NCBI RefSeq assembly: GCF_046614695.1
Contig: NZ_JBKKHQ010000016.1
Location: 180,866 to 244,865, forward strand
Reading direction: 5' to 3'
Source of the DNA: Pokkaliibacter sp046614695
GTDB taxonomy: Bacteria; Pseudomonadota; Gammaproteobacteria; Pseudomonadales; Balneatricaceae
Length of the DNA stretch: 64,000 bases
Within the stretch, counting starts at the first letter, position 1. Each line of letters starts with the position of its first letter. A program made the translations under genes and the position numbers. Below, piece by piece: positions 55,977 to 64,000 of the stretch. A model generated the notes under the pieces. That model was not told the DNA's origin and ran no database searches. It was given only the letters and a program-made list of their open reading frames with translations.

Positions 55977-57898
55977 TTGGCGTGCTCCTGTGTTTTACGA
56001 ACCCAGTGGCCGGGGCTGTGCTCGACCAGTGCCGAAGCCTCACCGGGTTGTACACCGAAGGGCGCGGGCCAGCGTCTGGGATCCCGGTAGCTATCCTCCA
56101 GTCGGGCAAAATCCAGCGGACGCTCAAGATCAGCATAAGGCACTGCCGAGAGCAGTGTCTGGGTATAAGGATGTACCGGGTCGCGGAACAGCATCTCGCG
56201 AGGTGCCACCTCTACCAGACGGCCATTGCACATTACGCCGATGCGATCGGCGATGTAATCCACCACGGCAAGGTTATGACTGATGAAAAGGTAGGTCAGC
56301 CCCAGTTCCTGATGCAGGTCTTTGAGCAGGTTAAGAATCTGGGCCTGGACTGAAACATCCAGCGCTGAGACCGGTTCATCACAGATCAGCAAATCCGGCT
56401 CCAGCGCCAGGGCGCGGGCAATGGCGATACGCTGGCGCTGGCCACCTGAAAAACTGTGGGGATAACGACCCAGAAAGCGAGGATCAAGCCCGACCAGTTT
56501 CATTAACTGCTGGGCGCGGGCCTTGCGATCTGCTGAGGTCCCTTTCTGATGAATAGCCAGCGGCTCAGTCAGGATGTCCAGTACGGTCATGCGTGGGTTG
56601 AGCGCACCATAGGGGTCCTGAAAAATGAACTGCATCTTTGGGCGAAAGTCGCGCATGGATTCGCCTTTCATCTCATGCAGGGCGATGACCTTGCCGCGAT
56701 CGTTATAGAGAATCTCGCCCTGATCCGGTGTCAACGCGCCCATGATCAGTTTGCTGAGTGTGGTTTTTCCACAGCCAGACTCACCCACCAGGCCAAAGGA
56801 TTCTCCGCAACGGATGGACAGATCCAGCTCATTGACCGCCTGGATTTGCTGCACTTCACTTTGCCACCAGCCCTTTCGTCGGCGGGTTTGATAACTTTTG
56901 CTCAGGCCTTTAAGTTGCAGGTGAGGGGCGACACTGCGCTGTTCGGGTTCCCAGGGGCGACGCTGCGTCTGCAGGGCGCCAAGATCCGGCGTAATATCGC
57001 GAAGGCTTTTCAGGCGCTCACCCGGGTGCATGTCAAAGTGTGGGATTGCATTAAAGAGTGCCTGCAGATAGGCGTGTTCCGGCGAGGAGAAAAGTTCGCG
57101 CACCGGGCCGGATTCCATGACCTCGCCGTGGTACATCACCACCACATCGTCAGCCATGTTAGCGACAACGCCAAGGTCGTGAGTGATTAACAAGACCGCC
57201 ATCTGCATCTCGGCCTGAAGGCGTTTAATGAGCCCTAAAATTTGCGTTTGAATGGTGACATCCAGCGCGGTGGTGGGCTCATCGGCGATCAGCAGGCTCG
57301 GTCCACAGATCAGCGCCATCGCAATCATGGCACGTTGACGAAGACCGCCGGAGAGCTCGAAGGGATACATATCCAGCGCACGATCAGGGTCAGGAAAACC
57401 CACCAGTTCCAGCATGTCGCGGGTTTTGGCGCGCGCTTCTTTTTTACCGGCTTTGCGATGCAGCCTTAATACCTCTCCGATCTGATCGCACAGGGTGTGC
57501 ATGCTGGAGAGTGAAACCATCGGCTCCTGAAAAATCATGCTGATGTGCTGGCCACGAATGCCATTCATCAAACGGGACTTTTTACTTTCCGCGGCGAGAT
57601 CATGCTGGCGGCGTGTTTTGGGGTGACGAAAGTGGATCTCGCCCTGACGGATATTGGCATTCGCCGGTAATATCCCCAGAATGGCCTGAGCAGTAACGGA
57701 TTTTCCTGAACCGGATTCACCAACGATCGCCAGCGTTTTTCCCGGCATGACGCTGAATGAGACTGAGCGTACGGCGTGAACCGGTCCGGATTGCAGATGA
57801 AAATCAACTGCCAGATCCCGCACTTCCAACAGTGCCTGATCTGCTTGAGGTGTAACGTCGGTCAGCTGTTCTGCCGTCGAATCGTTCAAGAATGCCAC
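55973..57898 (-). CDS. Fused double ATP-binding ABC protein (DppD-DppF type)
   Basis: A 641-residue protein with two complete ATPase halves: Walker A GESGSGKSVT and GESGCGKTTL, signature LSGGLRQRAMIAMA and FSGGQRQRIAIARA, Walker B LLIADEPTTALDVT and LLICDEPVSALDVS. Each half ends with the oligopeptide-transporter tail. It energises the two permeases of this operon. GTG 57896-57898 is used as start; a ribosome site AAAGGG lies very near it, so TTG 57889 is also possible. First gene of the operon, divergent from the exported-protein gene at 58069. Confidence 0.93.
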   Translation of the reverse strand: MAFLNDSTAEQLTDVTPQADQALLEVRDLAVDFHLQSGPVHAVRSVSFSVMPGKTLAIVGESGSGKSVTAQAILGILPANANIRQGEIHFRHPKTRRQHDLAAESKKSRLMNGIRGQHISMIFQEPMVSLSSMHTLCDQIGEVLRLHRKAGKKEARAKTRDMLELVGFPDPDRALDMYPFELSGGLRQRAMIAMALICGPSLLIADEPTTALDVTIQTQILGLIKRLQAEMQMAVLLITHDLGVVANMADDVVVMYHGEVMESGPVRELFSSPEHAYLQALFNAIPHFDMHPGERLKSLRDITPDLGALQTQRRPWEPEQRSVAPHLQLKGLSKSYQTRRRKGWWQSEVQQIQAVNELDLSIRCGESFGLVGESGCGKTTLSKLIMGALTPDQGEILYNDRGKVIALHEMKGESMRDFRPKMQFIFQDPYGALNPRMTVLDILTEPLAIHQKGTSADRKARAQQLMKLVGLDPRFLGRYPHSFSGGQRQRIAIARALALEPDLLICDEPVSALDVSVQAQILNLLKDLHQELGLTYLFISHNLAVVDYIADRIGVMCNGRLVEVAPREMLFRDPVHPYTQTLLSAVPYADLERPLDFARLEDSYRDPRRWPAPFGVQPGEASALVEHSPGHWVRKTQEHAK

Positions 57899-58068
57899 CC
57901 TTTATACTGTGATGGGTCGGTGAATAGTGTAGGCGGAATAATCGTGTGCTGGCTGATGCCGCATCAGCTAATTCAAATTAAAACCAGAACTGTTGTCATA
58001 GAAGACCTAAAATAACTCTGATGCAACAGTGAAGTTAACGTCTTGATGGTATAGGGGAATCGGGTTCA

Positions 58069-58611
58069 GTGTCTAAATTGCTTGCGAGGTGGCTCACTCC
58101 AGTTCTGGGCCTGCTGATCATGTCAGGAGTTGCGCATGCTGCAACCTTGCAGGATTTTTATGGAGAGTTTTTGGGACACACCGAAGTCTCCGGTGAACGC
58201 GACCGCGATGTCAGTGTCAGTATTCATCCATCCCCGGAAGACAATGGATTTTATATTCAGTGGACGACGGTGATCTATCAGAAAAACCGGGCAGTCAGCC
58301 ATATCAAGCGTCGTGCGGACTTTGTCCCGACCAAAAACAAGAACGTCTTTTCCTCTGCCATGTCGACCAACGTCTTTGGACGTAAGATCCCGCTGGACCC
58401 GCTACAGGGTAAACCCTACATCTGGGCGCGCATTCAAGGCGACACGCTCTCGACCTTTGTCCTGTCGATTGATGATGAAGGTGAATATGAGTTTCAAACC
58501 TATGAGCGCACTCTTACGAAAGCCGGGATGCAGCTTCATTACGTCAACATGCGGGATAACAAGCTTTATCGTGAGCTCGATGCCTATCTGACACGGGTGT
58601 CTGGCCAATGA
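58069..58611 (+). CDS. Exported protein linked to a membrane cyclase
   Basis: A 180-residue periplasmic protein with signal peptide (VSKLLARWLTPVLGLLIMSGVAHA|ATL). The mature chain is beta-rich with GEFLGHTEVSG and NGFYIQWTTVIYQKNR, then ALTKAGMQLHYVNMRDNKLYRELDAYLTRVSG. It looks like a lipocalin- or YceI-like barrel but I cannot assign a family. GTG start at 58069. Its stop overlaps the cyclase start in an ATGA junction, so the pair is translationally coupled and it may be the ligand-binding or accessory partner of the receptor cyclase. Confidence 0.8.
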   Translation: MSKLLARWLTPVLGLLIMSGVAHAATLQDFYGEFLGHTEVSGERDRDVSVSIHPSPEDNGFYIQWTTVIYQKNRAVSHIKRRADFVPTKNKNVFSSAMSTNVFGRKIPLDPLQGKPYIWARIQGDTLSTFVLSIDDEGEYEFQTYERTLTKAGMQLHYVNMRDNKLYRELDAYLTRVSGQ

Positions 58612-60455
58612 TGAGGCTCGCCCGGCGCAGTATCTCCATGACCACCATGCTGATCAGCTGTTTCAGCCTGGTGGTGGTGCTTGGGGTCGGCAGTGTGATG
58701 TATATCGGGCTCAGCAGTGCCAGTCATAACAGCAAGGAAATGCTGCGCGAGCTTTCGCAGATGACAATGACTACGGTGGCCAATCAGGTCTACGGTCATT
58801 TATCGCCTGTGACCACCCAGCTCACTTACCTCAGCGATATTCTGCAGCAAGGCAAGATTGATCCTGAAGATGACTTTGAAGTGGGCACCCTGATTAACGG
58901 GGCGATGGCCACAACACCTCAGGTTGTGGGTATGGTCTACATTCGTGCGGACAAAACCCTGGTTTCTGCTCAGCGTCAGGATAATCTCATCATGAGTGAG
59001 AACTGGCGTCAGTCCAGCTGGGTCACTCAGTGGCTGGATAAGGCCCCCGATATTTATGGAGTCACCTGGCTTGAGCCGAGAATGTCTCCACGGCTGGGGC
59101 GCACCGTGATCCCGGTTGCCGTTCCTTTGCATGACGGGCATCAGTATTTGGGGACTTTGCTGGCAGCGGTGGATATTCGCGAGATCTCGCTGTTTCTGGC
59201 TTCGCTATCAGAGCAGATCAATCGTGTGATTTTCATTCTTGATGGCAGTCATCATGTGCTGGCTCATCCGGGACTGTTTGATATTGGTGGCTATCGCTCG
59301 ACCCTGAGCCAGCCCTTGCCGAGTGTTGAACAGTTCAATGATGTGTACCTGAAAGGAGTTTATGAGCAGAAAAAAAGCGAGCAAAGCTGGCTTTCCGTAC
59401 CCGGAATGCATAGCCACTACACCACGGAGAATGGTCAGGGCGTGCTTTATATCTACCAACAGATCAGTGGCTTTGGTCCTGAACCCTGGAAGCTGGGGAT
59501 GTATGTGCGGGAAGATCAGCTGCCGCCGGTGCTTAGCCGTCTGCAGCGCTATCTGGTGGTCAGTGGCATTCTTTTGCTCGTGGTTCTGTTGGTGACCTGG
59601 CTGATCAGCAACCGGATTGGCGGCAAGATTCGCTCCCTCGCCAAAGGTATGGATTCCGTTCATGGCGGCCGTCTGGATCAGGCGAAATATTTGCCAGTGA
59701 GCCGTATCCGTGAGGTGGATCAGGTTGCCCGTGCTTATAACGTCATGCTGGATAACATTCGCCAGCATCAACTGGCGCAGCGACTTTTAGGGCAGTTTGT
59801 CCCTGAGGCAGTGGCAATGCAGCTTGTGAAAGAGGGCGGTGAGATTCCACCCAGGCAAACCGTTGCCACCATCCTGTTCTGTGATCTTGAAGGCTTTTCG
59901 ACACTGACCCAGCAGATGGGGCCATCACGTCTGGTCAGCGTGCTCAATGCCTACTTCTCTTTGTTAGTGGACCTGATTGAAGCGCAGGGCGGCATCATTA
60001 CCCAGTTTCAGGGCGATGCCATTTTAGCGACGTTTAATGTGCCCAACCCGCAGGTTGATCACGCCCAGCGTGCGCTTCGTGCGGCGAAGGCCATTCTCGA
60101 AGCGCTGGTTGATACCCGTTTTGAGGGTGAAAAGCTGCAGTGTCGCATCGGTATCAATACCGGTGAAGTCGTAGCGGGATCGGTAGGTGCGCCGGATCGG
60201 CGTAACTACACGGTACATGGCGATGCGGTGAACATGGCGGCACGACTGGAGCAGATGAACAAATCTTATAACTCCTATCTGCTGGTCGCTGAGTCGACCT
60301 ATGCGCTGTTACAGGATCTGGACTGGGAGTGTATGGGAAGCGTGCAGCTGCGTGGTCATCTTGGTGAAATGAATATCTATCGCCCTGCAGGCTGGGATGT
60401 CGTTAAACCTCCCGTCAGTTCACTGGCTCCGCCCGATGCGTCGGGCTGGCAGTAG
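58608..60455 (+). CDS. Membrane receptor cyclase (Cache-HAMP-class III cyclase)
   Basis: A 615-residue receptor. One membrane segment near residues 12-34, a periplasmic Cache-type sensor (about 40-300), a second membrane segment (about 308-330, VVSGILLLVVLLVTWLIS), a HAMP-like linker and a class III cyclase (about 415-590). Metal aspartates: D426 (FCDLEGFS) and D470. The transition-state pair is N542 and R546 (VNMAAR). The second purine selector is T535. The usual Lys is Q466 (ITQFQGD), so ATP or GTP preference is uncertain. Presumably makes a cyclic nucleotide in response to an external signal. Coupled to the exported protein at 58069. Confidence 0.93.
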   Translation: MMRLARRSISMTTMLISCFSLVVVLGVGSVMYIGLSSASHNSKEMLRELSQMTMTTVANQVYGHLSPVTTQLTYLSDILQQGKIDPEDDFEVGTLINGAMATTPQVVGMVYIRADKTLVSAQRQDNLIMSENWRQSSWVTQWLDKAPDIYGVTWLEPRMSPRLGRTVIPVAVPLHDGHQYLGTLLAAVDIREISLFLASLSEQINRVIFILDGSHHVLAHPGLFDIGGYRSTLSQPLPSVEQFNDVYLKGVYEQKKSEQSWLSVPGMHSHYTTENGQGVLYIYQQISGFGPEPWKLGMYVREDQLPPVLSRLQRYLVVSGILLLVVLLVTWLISNRIGGKIRSLAKGMDSVHGGRLDQAKYLPVSRIREVDQVARAYNVMLDNIRQHQLAQRLLGQFVPEAVAMQLVKEGGEIPPRQTVATILFCDLEGFSTLTQQMGPSRLVSVLNAYFSLLVDLIEAQGGIITQFQGDAILATFNVPNPQVDHAQRALRAAKAILEALVDTRFEGEKLQCRIGINTGEVVAGSVGAPDRRNYTVHGDAVNMAARLEQMNKSYNSYLLVAESTYALLQDLDWECMGSVQLRGHLGEMNIYRPAGWDVVKPPVSSLAPPDASGWQ

Positions 60456-60510
60456 CCTGTACTGCTTTTTGACTCAGGGATTGTAGATAAGTCGCGCTAT
60501 TCCGGCATAA

Positions 60511-60537
60511 AAAAACGCAGCTCAGGCTGCGTTTTTT
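60511..60537. terminator. Bidirectional terminator between cyclase and slyD
   Basis: AAAAACGCAGC (60511-60521), loop TCAG, GCTGCGTTTTT (60526-60536). A strong stem with A and T runs, serving both the cyclase (+) and slyD (-). Confidence 0.93.
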
Positions 60538-60556
60538 AACACCAGATCAGTAGACC

Positions 60557-61045
60557 TTAGTGGTGGTGATGCTCACCATCTGGGCCGTGAACATGGCCAT
60601 GAGCCAGCTCGCTCTCAGTTGCTTCACGAACGGTCTGAATATCCACCTCGAAATGCAGGGTTTCACCCGCCAGAGGATGGTTGCCATCAACGGTTACGTT
60701 CTCATCATCCACATCAACTACCAGAACAACGTGAGGGCCGTGTTCGGTTTCAGCGTGGAAACGCATGCCAGGCTCGATCTGCTCGATATCGCCAAAGGCT
60801 GAACGAGGCACCTGCTGTACCAGTTGATCCTGACGTGGGCCGTAAGCTTTTTCCGCAGGAACGGTCGCAGTCAGCTTTTCACCTGCCTGACGGCCTTCCA
60901 GTTGTTCTTCCAAGCCTGGGATCAGGTTGCCGTTACCGTGGATGTAGTCCAGAGGCTGTCCGCCTACTGAAGAGTCCAGTTCATCGCCGGCATCATTACG
61001 CAGAGTGTAGTGCATGGAAACTACCGCGTTTTTACTGATTTGCAT
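60557..61045 (-). CDS. slyD: FKBP-type peptidyl-prolyl isomerase SlyD
   Basis: A 162-residue SlyD. The FKBP domain carries the IF insert between the halves (APEKAYGPRQDQLVQQVPRSAF), with LDYIHGNGNLIPGLEEQLEG and NHPLAGETLHFEV. The C-terminal tail is His-rich (HGHVHGPDGEHHHH), a nickel-binding tail as in E. coli SlyD though shorter. It aids folding and metal delivery in the cytosol. A GAAGG site precedes the ATG. It stands alone, facing the cyclase. Confidence 0.95.
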   Translation of the reverse strand: MQISKNAVVSMHYTLRNDAGDELDSSVGGQPLDYIHGNGNLIPGLEEQLEGRQAGEKLTATVPAEKAYGPRQDQLVQQVPRSAFGDIEQIEPGMRFHAETEHGPHVVLVVDVDDENVTVDGNHPLAGETLHFEVDIQTVREATESELAHGHVHGPDGEHHHH

Positions 61046-61122
61046 GGATCAGCCTTCTCTACAAGTGTGTGTAACAACTATGGTAACCCAGCTGGACTGG
61101 GTGATGATACCCTTGCCCGGGT

Positions 61123-61911
61123 TCAGGTCTCGCAGTTGGGATGTTTGCCGAGTCCCCGCGCCTGCTCATAAAGAGGCAAGGCGACTGACAATCGCTTCTG
61201 CAGATTTTCCATACGGTTCGCCGGAGCAGGGTGTGTCGAAAGCAGCTCTGGCGGAGAGGCTCCAGCTTCGCGTGCCATGTTTTCCCACAGACTAATGCTT
61301 TGCCTTGGGTCGAAGCCCGCACGCGCCATCATATCGACGCCGATAAGATCGGCTTCGCTTTCCTGAACCCGGCTAAAAGGCAGAATGACACCATATTGCG
61401 CACCAACGCCTAGCAGGCTTAATAACTGGCTACTATTGCCCGTTACTCCGGTGGCGATATTCACAAGGGAGAGTCCGGTGTCCGTTACTAGCTGAGTTGA
61501 CATGCGCTCGTTAGAGTGTCCGGCCAGCACGTGCCCAACTTCGTGGCCGATGACTGCGGCAAGCTGATCTTGGCCCTTGGCAACTTTTAATAATCCGCTG
61601 TATACGCCAATCTTGCCGCCAGGCAGGGCAAAGGCATTAGCCTCATCGGACTGGAATAGCGTTACCTCCCAGCTCCGTTGTGTGTACTGATCAGGTATTC
61701 CGGCTACGACAGCCTGTGCGACACAGCTGACATAGCGATTGGCCTTAGCATCTTTACTGATCGTCGCTTCTTTCTTCAGATCATCGAACGACTGAAGTCC
61801 CATTTTCTGCACGTCATCATCGGACAATAGCTTCAGTTGCTTCCGTCCCATGGGGGAGGTGGCGCAGCCTGCCATTGTCAGACACAGCAAAAGAACAAAA
61901 AGACGCTTCAT
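61123..61911 (-). CDS. M48-family metallopeptidase, lipoprotein (LoiP-like)
   Basis: A 262-residue M48 zinc peptidase with a lipoprotein signal (MKRLFVLLLCLTMAGC, lipobox MAGC). The zinc motif HEVGHVLAGH has H123, E124 and H127, and the third ligand lies in ESEADLIGVDMMARAGFDP. The NAFALPGGKIGVYSGLL segment and STHPAPANRMENL end match LoiP/YggG-type periplasmic proteases involved in envelope quality control. The stop lies 78 bases before slyD's start on the same strand, so a shared transcript is possible. Confidence 0.93.
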   Translation of the reverse strand: MKRLFVLLLCLTMAGCATSPMGRKQLKLLSDDDVQKMGLQSFDDLKKEATISKDAKANRYVSCVAQAVVAGIPDQYTQRSWEVTLFQSDEANAFALPGGKIGVYSGLLKVAKGQDQLAAVIGHEVGHVLAGHSNERMSTQLVTDTGLSLVNIATGVTGNSSQLLSLLGVGAQYGVILPFSRVQESEADLIGVDMMARAGFDPRQSISLWENMAREAGASPPELLSTHPAPANRMENLQKRLSVALPLYEQARGLGKHPNCET

Positions 61912-61942
61912 AAACGCTTTGAACCTATCTCAACGGGTAGAA

Positions 61943-62566
61943 TTATCGTTTTGCAGCAAGTGCACGGCTGATACGCTCAACCATGACACTTGGGTCATTG
62001 TAATCAACCCTGATCGGGTAACGACTGTTCTGATGCAGCAAAATCAGGCTTGGAAAACCGTTAGCGCCAAGGTCCTGTCCTTGACGAATTTCCTGCATGA
62101 GTTCGTTGTCGGTGTGTTCGCTGTAGAGCCTTTCAGCAAAAGGCTCGATCGGCAAACCCAGTTCATGAGCGCACTGAAGTAGTGTTTCCGGAACGGAGGG
62201 GTTCTGAGCTTTCAGATAGTAGGCTTCCTGAATTGCCCTGATCATGGCCTCTTCTGCATTCCAGAATCGCGCCGCAATTACCGCGCGGCAGGCAGGATAA
62301 GTACTTCTTACGGGCTGACAGCGTTCCCAGAACTCATGGTTAAACGGTGTGCCATGCTCTGCCTCAATGAAACGCCAAGTTTGGCTGATGCGCATTTGCA
62401 TCTCCTTGAGCATCGGCCGATTGCTGTCAGGCGCCAATCCGCCGAGCAGCCGTTTTGTCTGAATCCCTTCCGGTAATGCAGGAATTAATGCATTCCAGCT
62501 TGGCATGAATGCCCAGCACCAGCTGCACATCGGATCATGAACATAGACAAGCTGCGCCAGCGCCAT
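61943..62566 (-). CDS. DsbA-family thioredoxin-fold oxidoreductase
   Basis: A 207-residue thioredoxin-fold protein with an early CSWC motif (C14, C17 in VHDPMCSWCWAF), a helical insert and a cis-Pro strand (ANGFPSLILLHQNSRYPI). The pattern matches the DsbA-family group typified by FrnE rather than periplasmic DsbA. No signal peptide, so a cytosolic role is likely. A perfect AGGAGG site precedes ATG 62564-62566. It lies 31 bases upstream of the M48 peptidase gene on the same strand. Confidence 0.9.
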   Translation of the reverse strand: MALAQLVYVHDPMCSWCWAFMPSWNALIPALPEGIQTKRLLGGLAPDSNRPMLKEMQMRISQTWRFIEAEHGTPFNHEFWERCQPVRSTYPACRAVIAARFWNAEEAMIRAIQEAYYLKAQNPSVPETLLQCAHELGLPIEPFAERLYSEHTDNELMQEIRQGQDLGANGFPSLILLHQNSRYPIRVDYNDPSVMVERISRALAAKR

Positions 62567-62693
62567 GCCTTATACCTCCTGAAGGGTTCTGAAGTTGTGC
62601 TAGTGTAGCCTTTTTTAAACTCCGGCCTCATCTCTTACAGTGCTCCCTATTTGGAAATGCCGTGAAGAGATGAGAGCGAATCAAGGAAAGAAG

Positions 62694-63080
62694 ATGGGAC
62701 AGCGTCAGGAAGATCATCAATACTGGCTTTCATTGACTGGCTTATGGCGTATTGCCGCCATCGGCTGCCTGATTTCAGTCACTGTGTTGAGTCTTCTTCC
62801 CGGCGAGGATGTACCAAAGACATCCTTAACAGATAAGCAGTCGCATTTTATTGCCTACGCTTCTTTATGCTTTTTGTTTTCGATGGGGTGGGTCCGCTGG
62901 GCTACATGGAAGTGGATGATCATGGCCGCGTTCTATGGTGTCTTTATCGAGTTTTGTCAGCAATTTACCAGTCGCACACCGGATCCTTTGGATGCGCTGG
63001 CTAATTCATTGGGGGCGCTACTCGGGTTGGCGTTGGTTGTGATTATCCGAAGCGGACTTAAGTCGTTTGGCCGCAGTTAA
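62694..63080 (+). CDS. VanZ-family membrane protein
   Basis: A 128-residue membrane protein of the VanZ-like family with three or four hydrophobic segments. Family markers are DKQSHFIAYASLCFLFSMGW and the C-terminal EFCQQFTSRTPDPLDALANSLGALLG. The function of the bacterial family is not well known; VanZ itself gives low-level teicoplanin resistance. ATG 62694 has an AAGGA site; earlier in-frame codons lack one. The 3' end overlaps the convergent pseudopilin gene by 23 bases. Confidence 0.9.
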   Translation: MGQRQEDHQYWLSLTGLWRIAAIGCLISVTVLSLLPGEDVPKTSLTDKQSHFIAYASLCFLFSMGWVRWATWKWMIMAAFYGVFIEFCQQFTSRTPDPLDALANSLGALLGLALVVIIRSGLKSFGRS

Positions 63081-63630
63081 CATCCTTCCCATTACCACCT
63101 TCGGGTAAACCGTTATGGTTTGAGTCGCTACCAAAACGCGGGCGGCCGGGCCGAGAAATGACGATGACGGAGATGCCATCTGTTTCCATTGCAGGAGCGC
63201 ACACCACCATGGAGCCGAAGTTCGCTGTACTTCCTGGGCCAGCAAAACTGATATAGCGTCTTGGGTAGGTGATTTTGACCCAAGGCTCAGCGCCGGGCAG
63301 AAGAAAAATTACCTTCTCATTCCTGTCATGGCGCTTATTGTTATTAAAATCATCGAAAATAATGAGCCCTAAGTTCCAGTCAGGGAGACAGTCCACTTGA
63401 TCTGTTGTAGGGCAAAGTATGACATGGTGACCGGACTGGATAGCGTGAAGTCTGGCAGCGTTAATGGCGCTGTATGCGTTCCGGGACTGTTCCAGCAACT
63501 TATAGCGTTGATAAAGGTGGGCAAAAGCGGGAGAGATGATTCCAATAACAATAGAAATGATCACGACCGTGACAAGTAACTCTACGAGTGTGAATCCTTT
63601 CGCACGCGCGGTCTTCTGCAATCGAAGCAT
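63058..63630 (-). CDS. FimT/GspH-type pseudopilin
   Basis: A 190-residue type IV pilus or type II secretion minor pilin. The prepilin peptidase site is ARAKG|FTLVE, with the Glu at mature position 5, followed by a hydrophobic helix (LLVTVVIISIVIGIISPAF). The C-terminal part has the GspH/FimT disulfide pattern (CPTTDQVDCLPDWNLGLIIFDD) and VVCAPAMETDGISV. ATG 63628-63630 with a GGAG site 8 bases upstream is preferred over upstream in-frame starts, because it begins right before the leader peptide. Orphan in this window; it overlaps the VanZ-family gene by 23 bases. Confidence 0.92.
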   Translation of the reverse strand: MLRLQKTARAKGFTLVELLVTVVIISIVIGIISPAFAHLYQRYKLLEQSRNAYSAINAARLHAIQSGHHVILCPTTDQVDCLPDWNLGLIIFDDFNNNKRHDRNEKVIFLLPGAEPWVKITYPRRYISFAGPGSTANFGSMVVCAPAMETDGISVIVISRPGRPRFGSDSNHNGLPEGGNGKDVNCGQTT

Positions 63631-63743
63631 CCTGCTTCTCCTTGGCTGGTTGTAGACTTTCATCCGTGAAAGACATCGCAAGACTAGCTCAGGGCTTAGA
63701 AAAGTAGCAAACAGATTTTTTATCTGTCTTGCCTGAAAAGTCC

Positions 63744-63771
63744 TTGACGGACTCATTTAAAGGTCTATAAT
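63744..63771 (+). promoter_or_regulatory. rRNA operon promoter P1
   Basis: TTGACG (63744-63749), 16-base spacer, TATAAT (63766-63771). A GC-rich start (GCGCCCCC) follows, typical of stringently controlled rRNA promoters. Points to an rRNA operon beyond the right edge. Confidence 0.8.
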
Positions 63772-63915
63772 GCGCCCCCACTGAACGACGCGGCGCATCG
63801 CCAAGTCGGGAAAAACAAGAGTAAAATCAAGCAAGTAGCTGCTTGGAAATGAAGTGAGTCATCACCGAATTTTGTAGTTGCTTCAATGAGTCAAAACGCT
63901 AACGCAAAAGACTCC

Positions 63916-63943
63916 TTGACAAGCTTGAGCGGTTCGGTAGAAT
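63916..63943 (+). promoter_or_regulatory. rRNA operon promoter P2
   Basis: TTGACA (63916-63921), 16-base spacer, TAGAAT (63938-63943), then a GC-rich GCGCACC start region. It lies 172 bases after P1 with the same spacing, as in tandem rRNA promoters. Confidence 0.83.
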
Positions 63944-63982
63944 GCGCACCTCTTGATCGCTGAGACGCAACGCGGATCGGCT

Positions 63983-63992
63983 TGCTCTTTAA
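63983..63992 (+). promoter_or_regulatory. boxA antitermination element of rRNA leader
   Basis: TGCTCTTTAA matches the boxA consensus (TGCTCTTTAACA) that recruits the Nus antitermination complex in rRNA leaders. It lies 40 bases after the P2 -10 box. The 16S gene itself is outside the window. Confidence 0.88.
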
Positions 63993-64000
63993 AAATGAAT

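Overview
The window is a chromosomal segment of a gammaproteobacterium. Single-copy genes such as fabV, acnA, fumC, trhO, slyD and pncA, together with a betaine-type ABC importer and a CPA1 cation/proton antiporter, suggest a halotolerant Oceanospirillales- or Pseudomonadales-like organism. This placement is an inference and I cannot name the genus. The window ends inside the promoter and leader of an rRNA operon: two sigma70 promoters and a boxA are visible, and the 16S gene should start just beyond base 64000. No tRNA gene, insertion sequence or CRISPR array is visible.

Layout. 0.1-4.5 kb: LysR/SDR divergent pair, nicotinamidase, an orphan BMP-family binding protein and a small unknown. 4.7-6.5 kb: soluble histidine kinase overlapping a REC-TPR response regulator. 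7.2-13.2 kb: a compact cluster with a stand-alone cyclic-nucleotide receptor, an HD-domain protein, a class III nucleotide cyclase, two related MurG-like glycosyltransferases and a deacetylase-like protein; it reads as a cyclic-nucleotide-controlled glycan system. 13.3-14.5 kb: fabV. 15.0-17.3 kb: an AT-rich two-gene insertion encoding an unknown protein and a PD-(D/E)XK-like nuclease candidate. 17.7-21.4 kb: DUF1275, DUF1176, GNAT and trhO. 21.8-26.9 kb: a gamma-glutamylation catabolic operon (glutamine-synthetase-like, ABM, aldehyde dehydrogenase, iron alcohol dehydrogenase, class I glutaminase-like hydrolase), probably for an amine or amino-alcohol.

27.2-35.1 kb: an orphan type VI secretion cargo module with an adaptor-like gene, a PAAR tip and an 1166-residue peptidoglycan-targeting effector (degenerate M23-like part plus a GH19 C-terminus). 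Four small exported proteins follow. The base composition becomes AT-rich inside the effector gene near 31.0 kb and stays so through the first three exported-protein genes, the pattern expected of a swapped toxin/immunity tail. 35.5-38.6 kb: betaine/choline-type ABC importer in X-W-V order with two intercistronic hairpins. 38.6-40.6 kb: antiporter behind a long, structured leader. 40.7-45.2 kb: acnA and fumC, divergent. 45.3-51.7 kb: lipoprotein, P2-type ATPase, DUF1835-like protein, exported unknown and universal stress protein. 51.9-57.9 kb: a peptide/opine-type ABC operon with four genes chained by 4-base overlaps. 58.1-60.5 kb: exported protein plus a membrane Cache-HAMP-cyclase. 60.6-63.6 kb: slyD, M48 peptidase, DsbA-like protein, VanZ-like protein and a FimT/GspH pseudopilin, then the rRNA promoters.

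Strongest candidates for something new are the chimeric PAAR-linked toxin with its multi-gene immunity tail, and the cyclic-nucleotide/glycan cluster. Both cyclases in the window have a substituted purine-selecting lysine (Arg and Gln). Next in rank are the nuclease-like insertion and the antiporter leader RNA.
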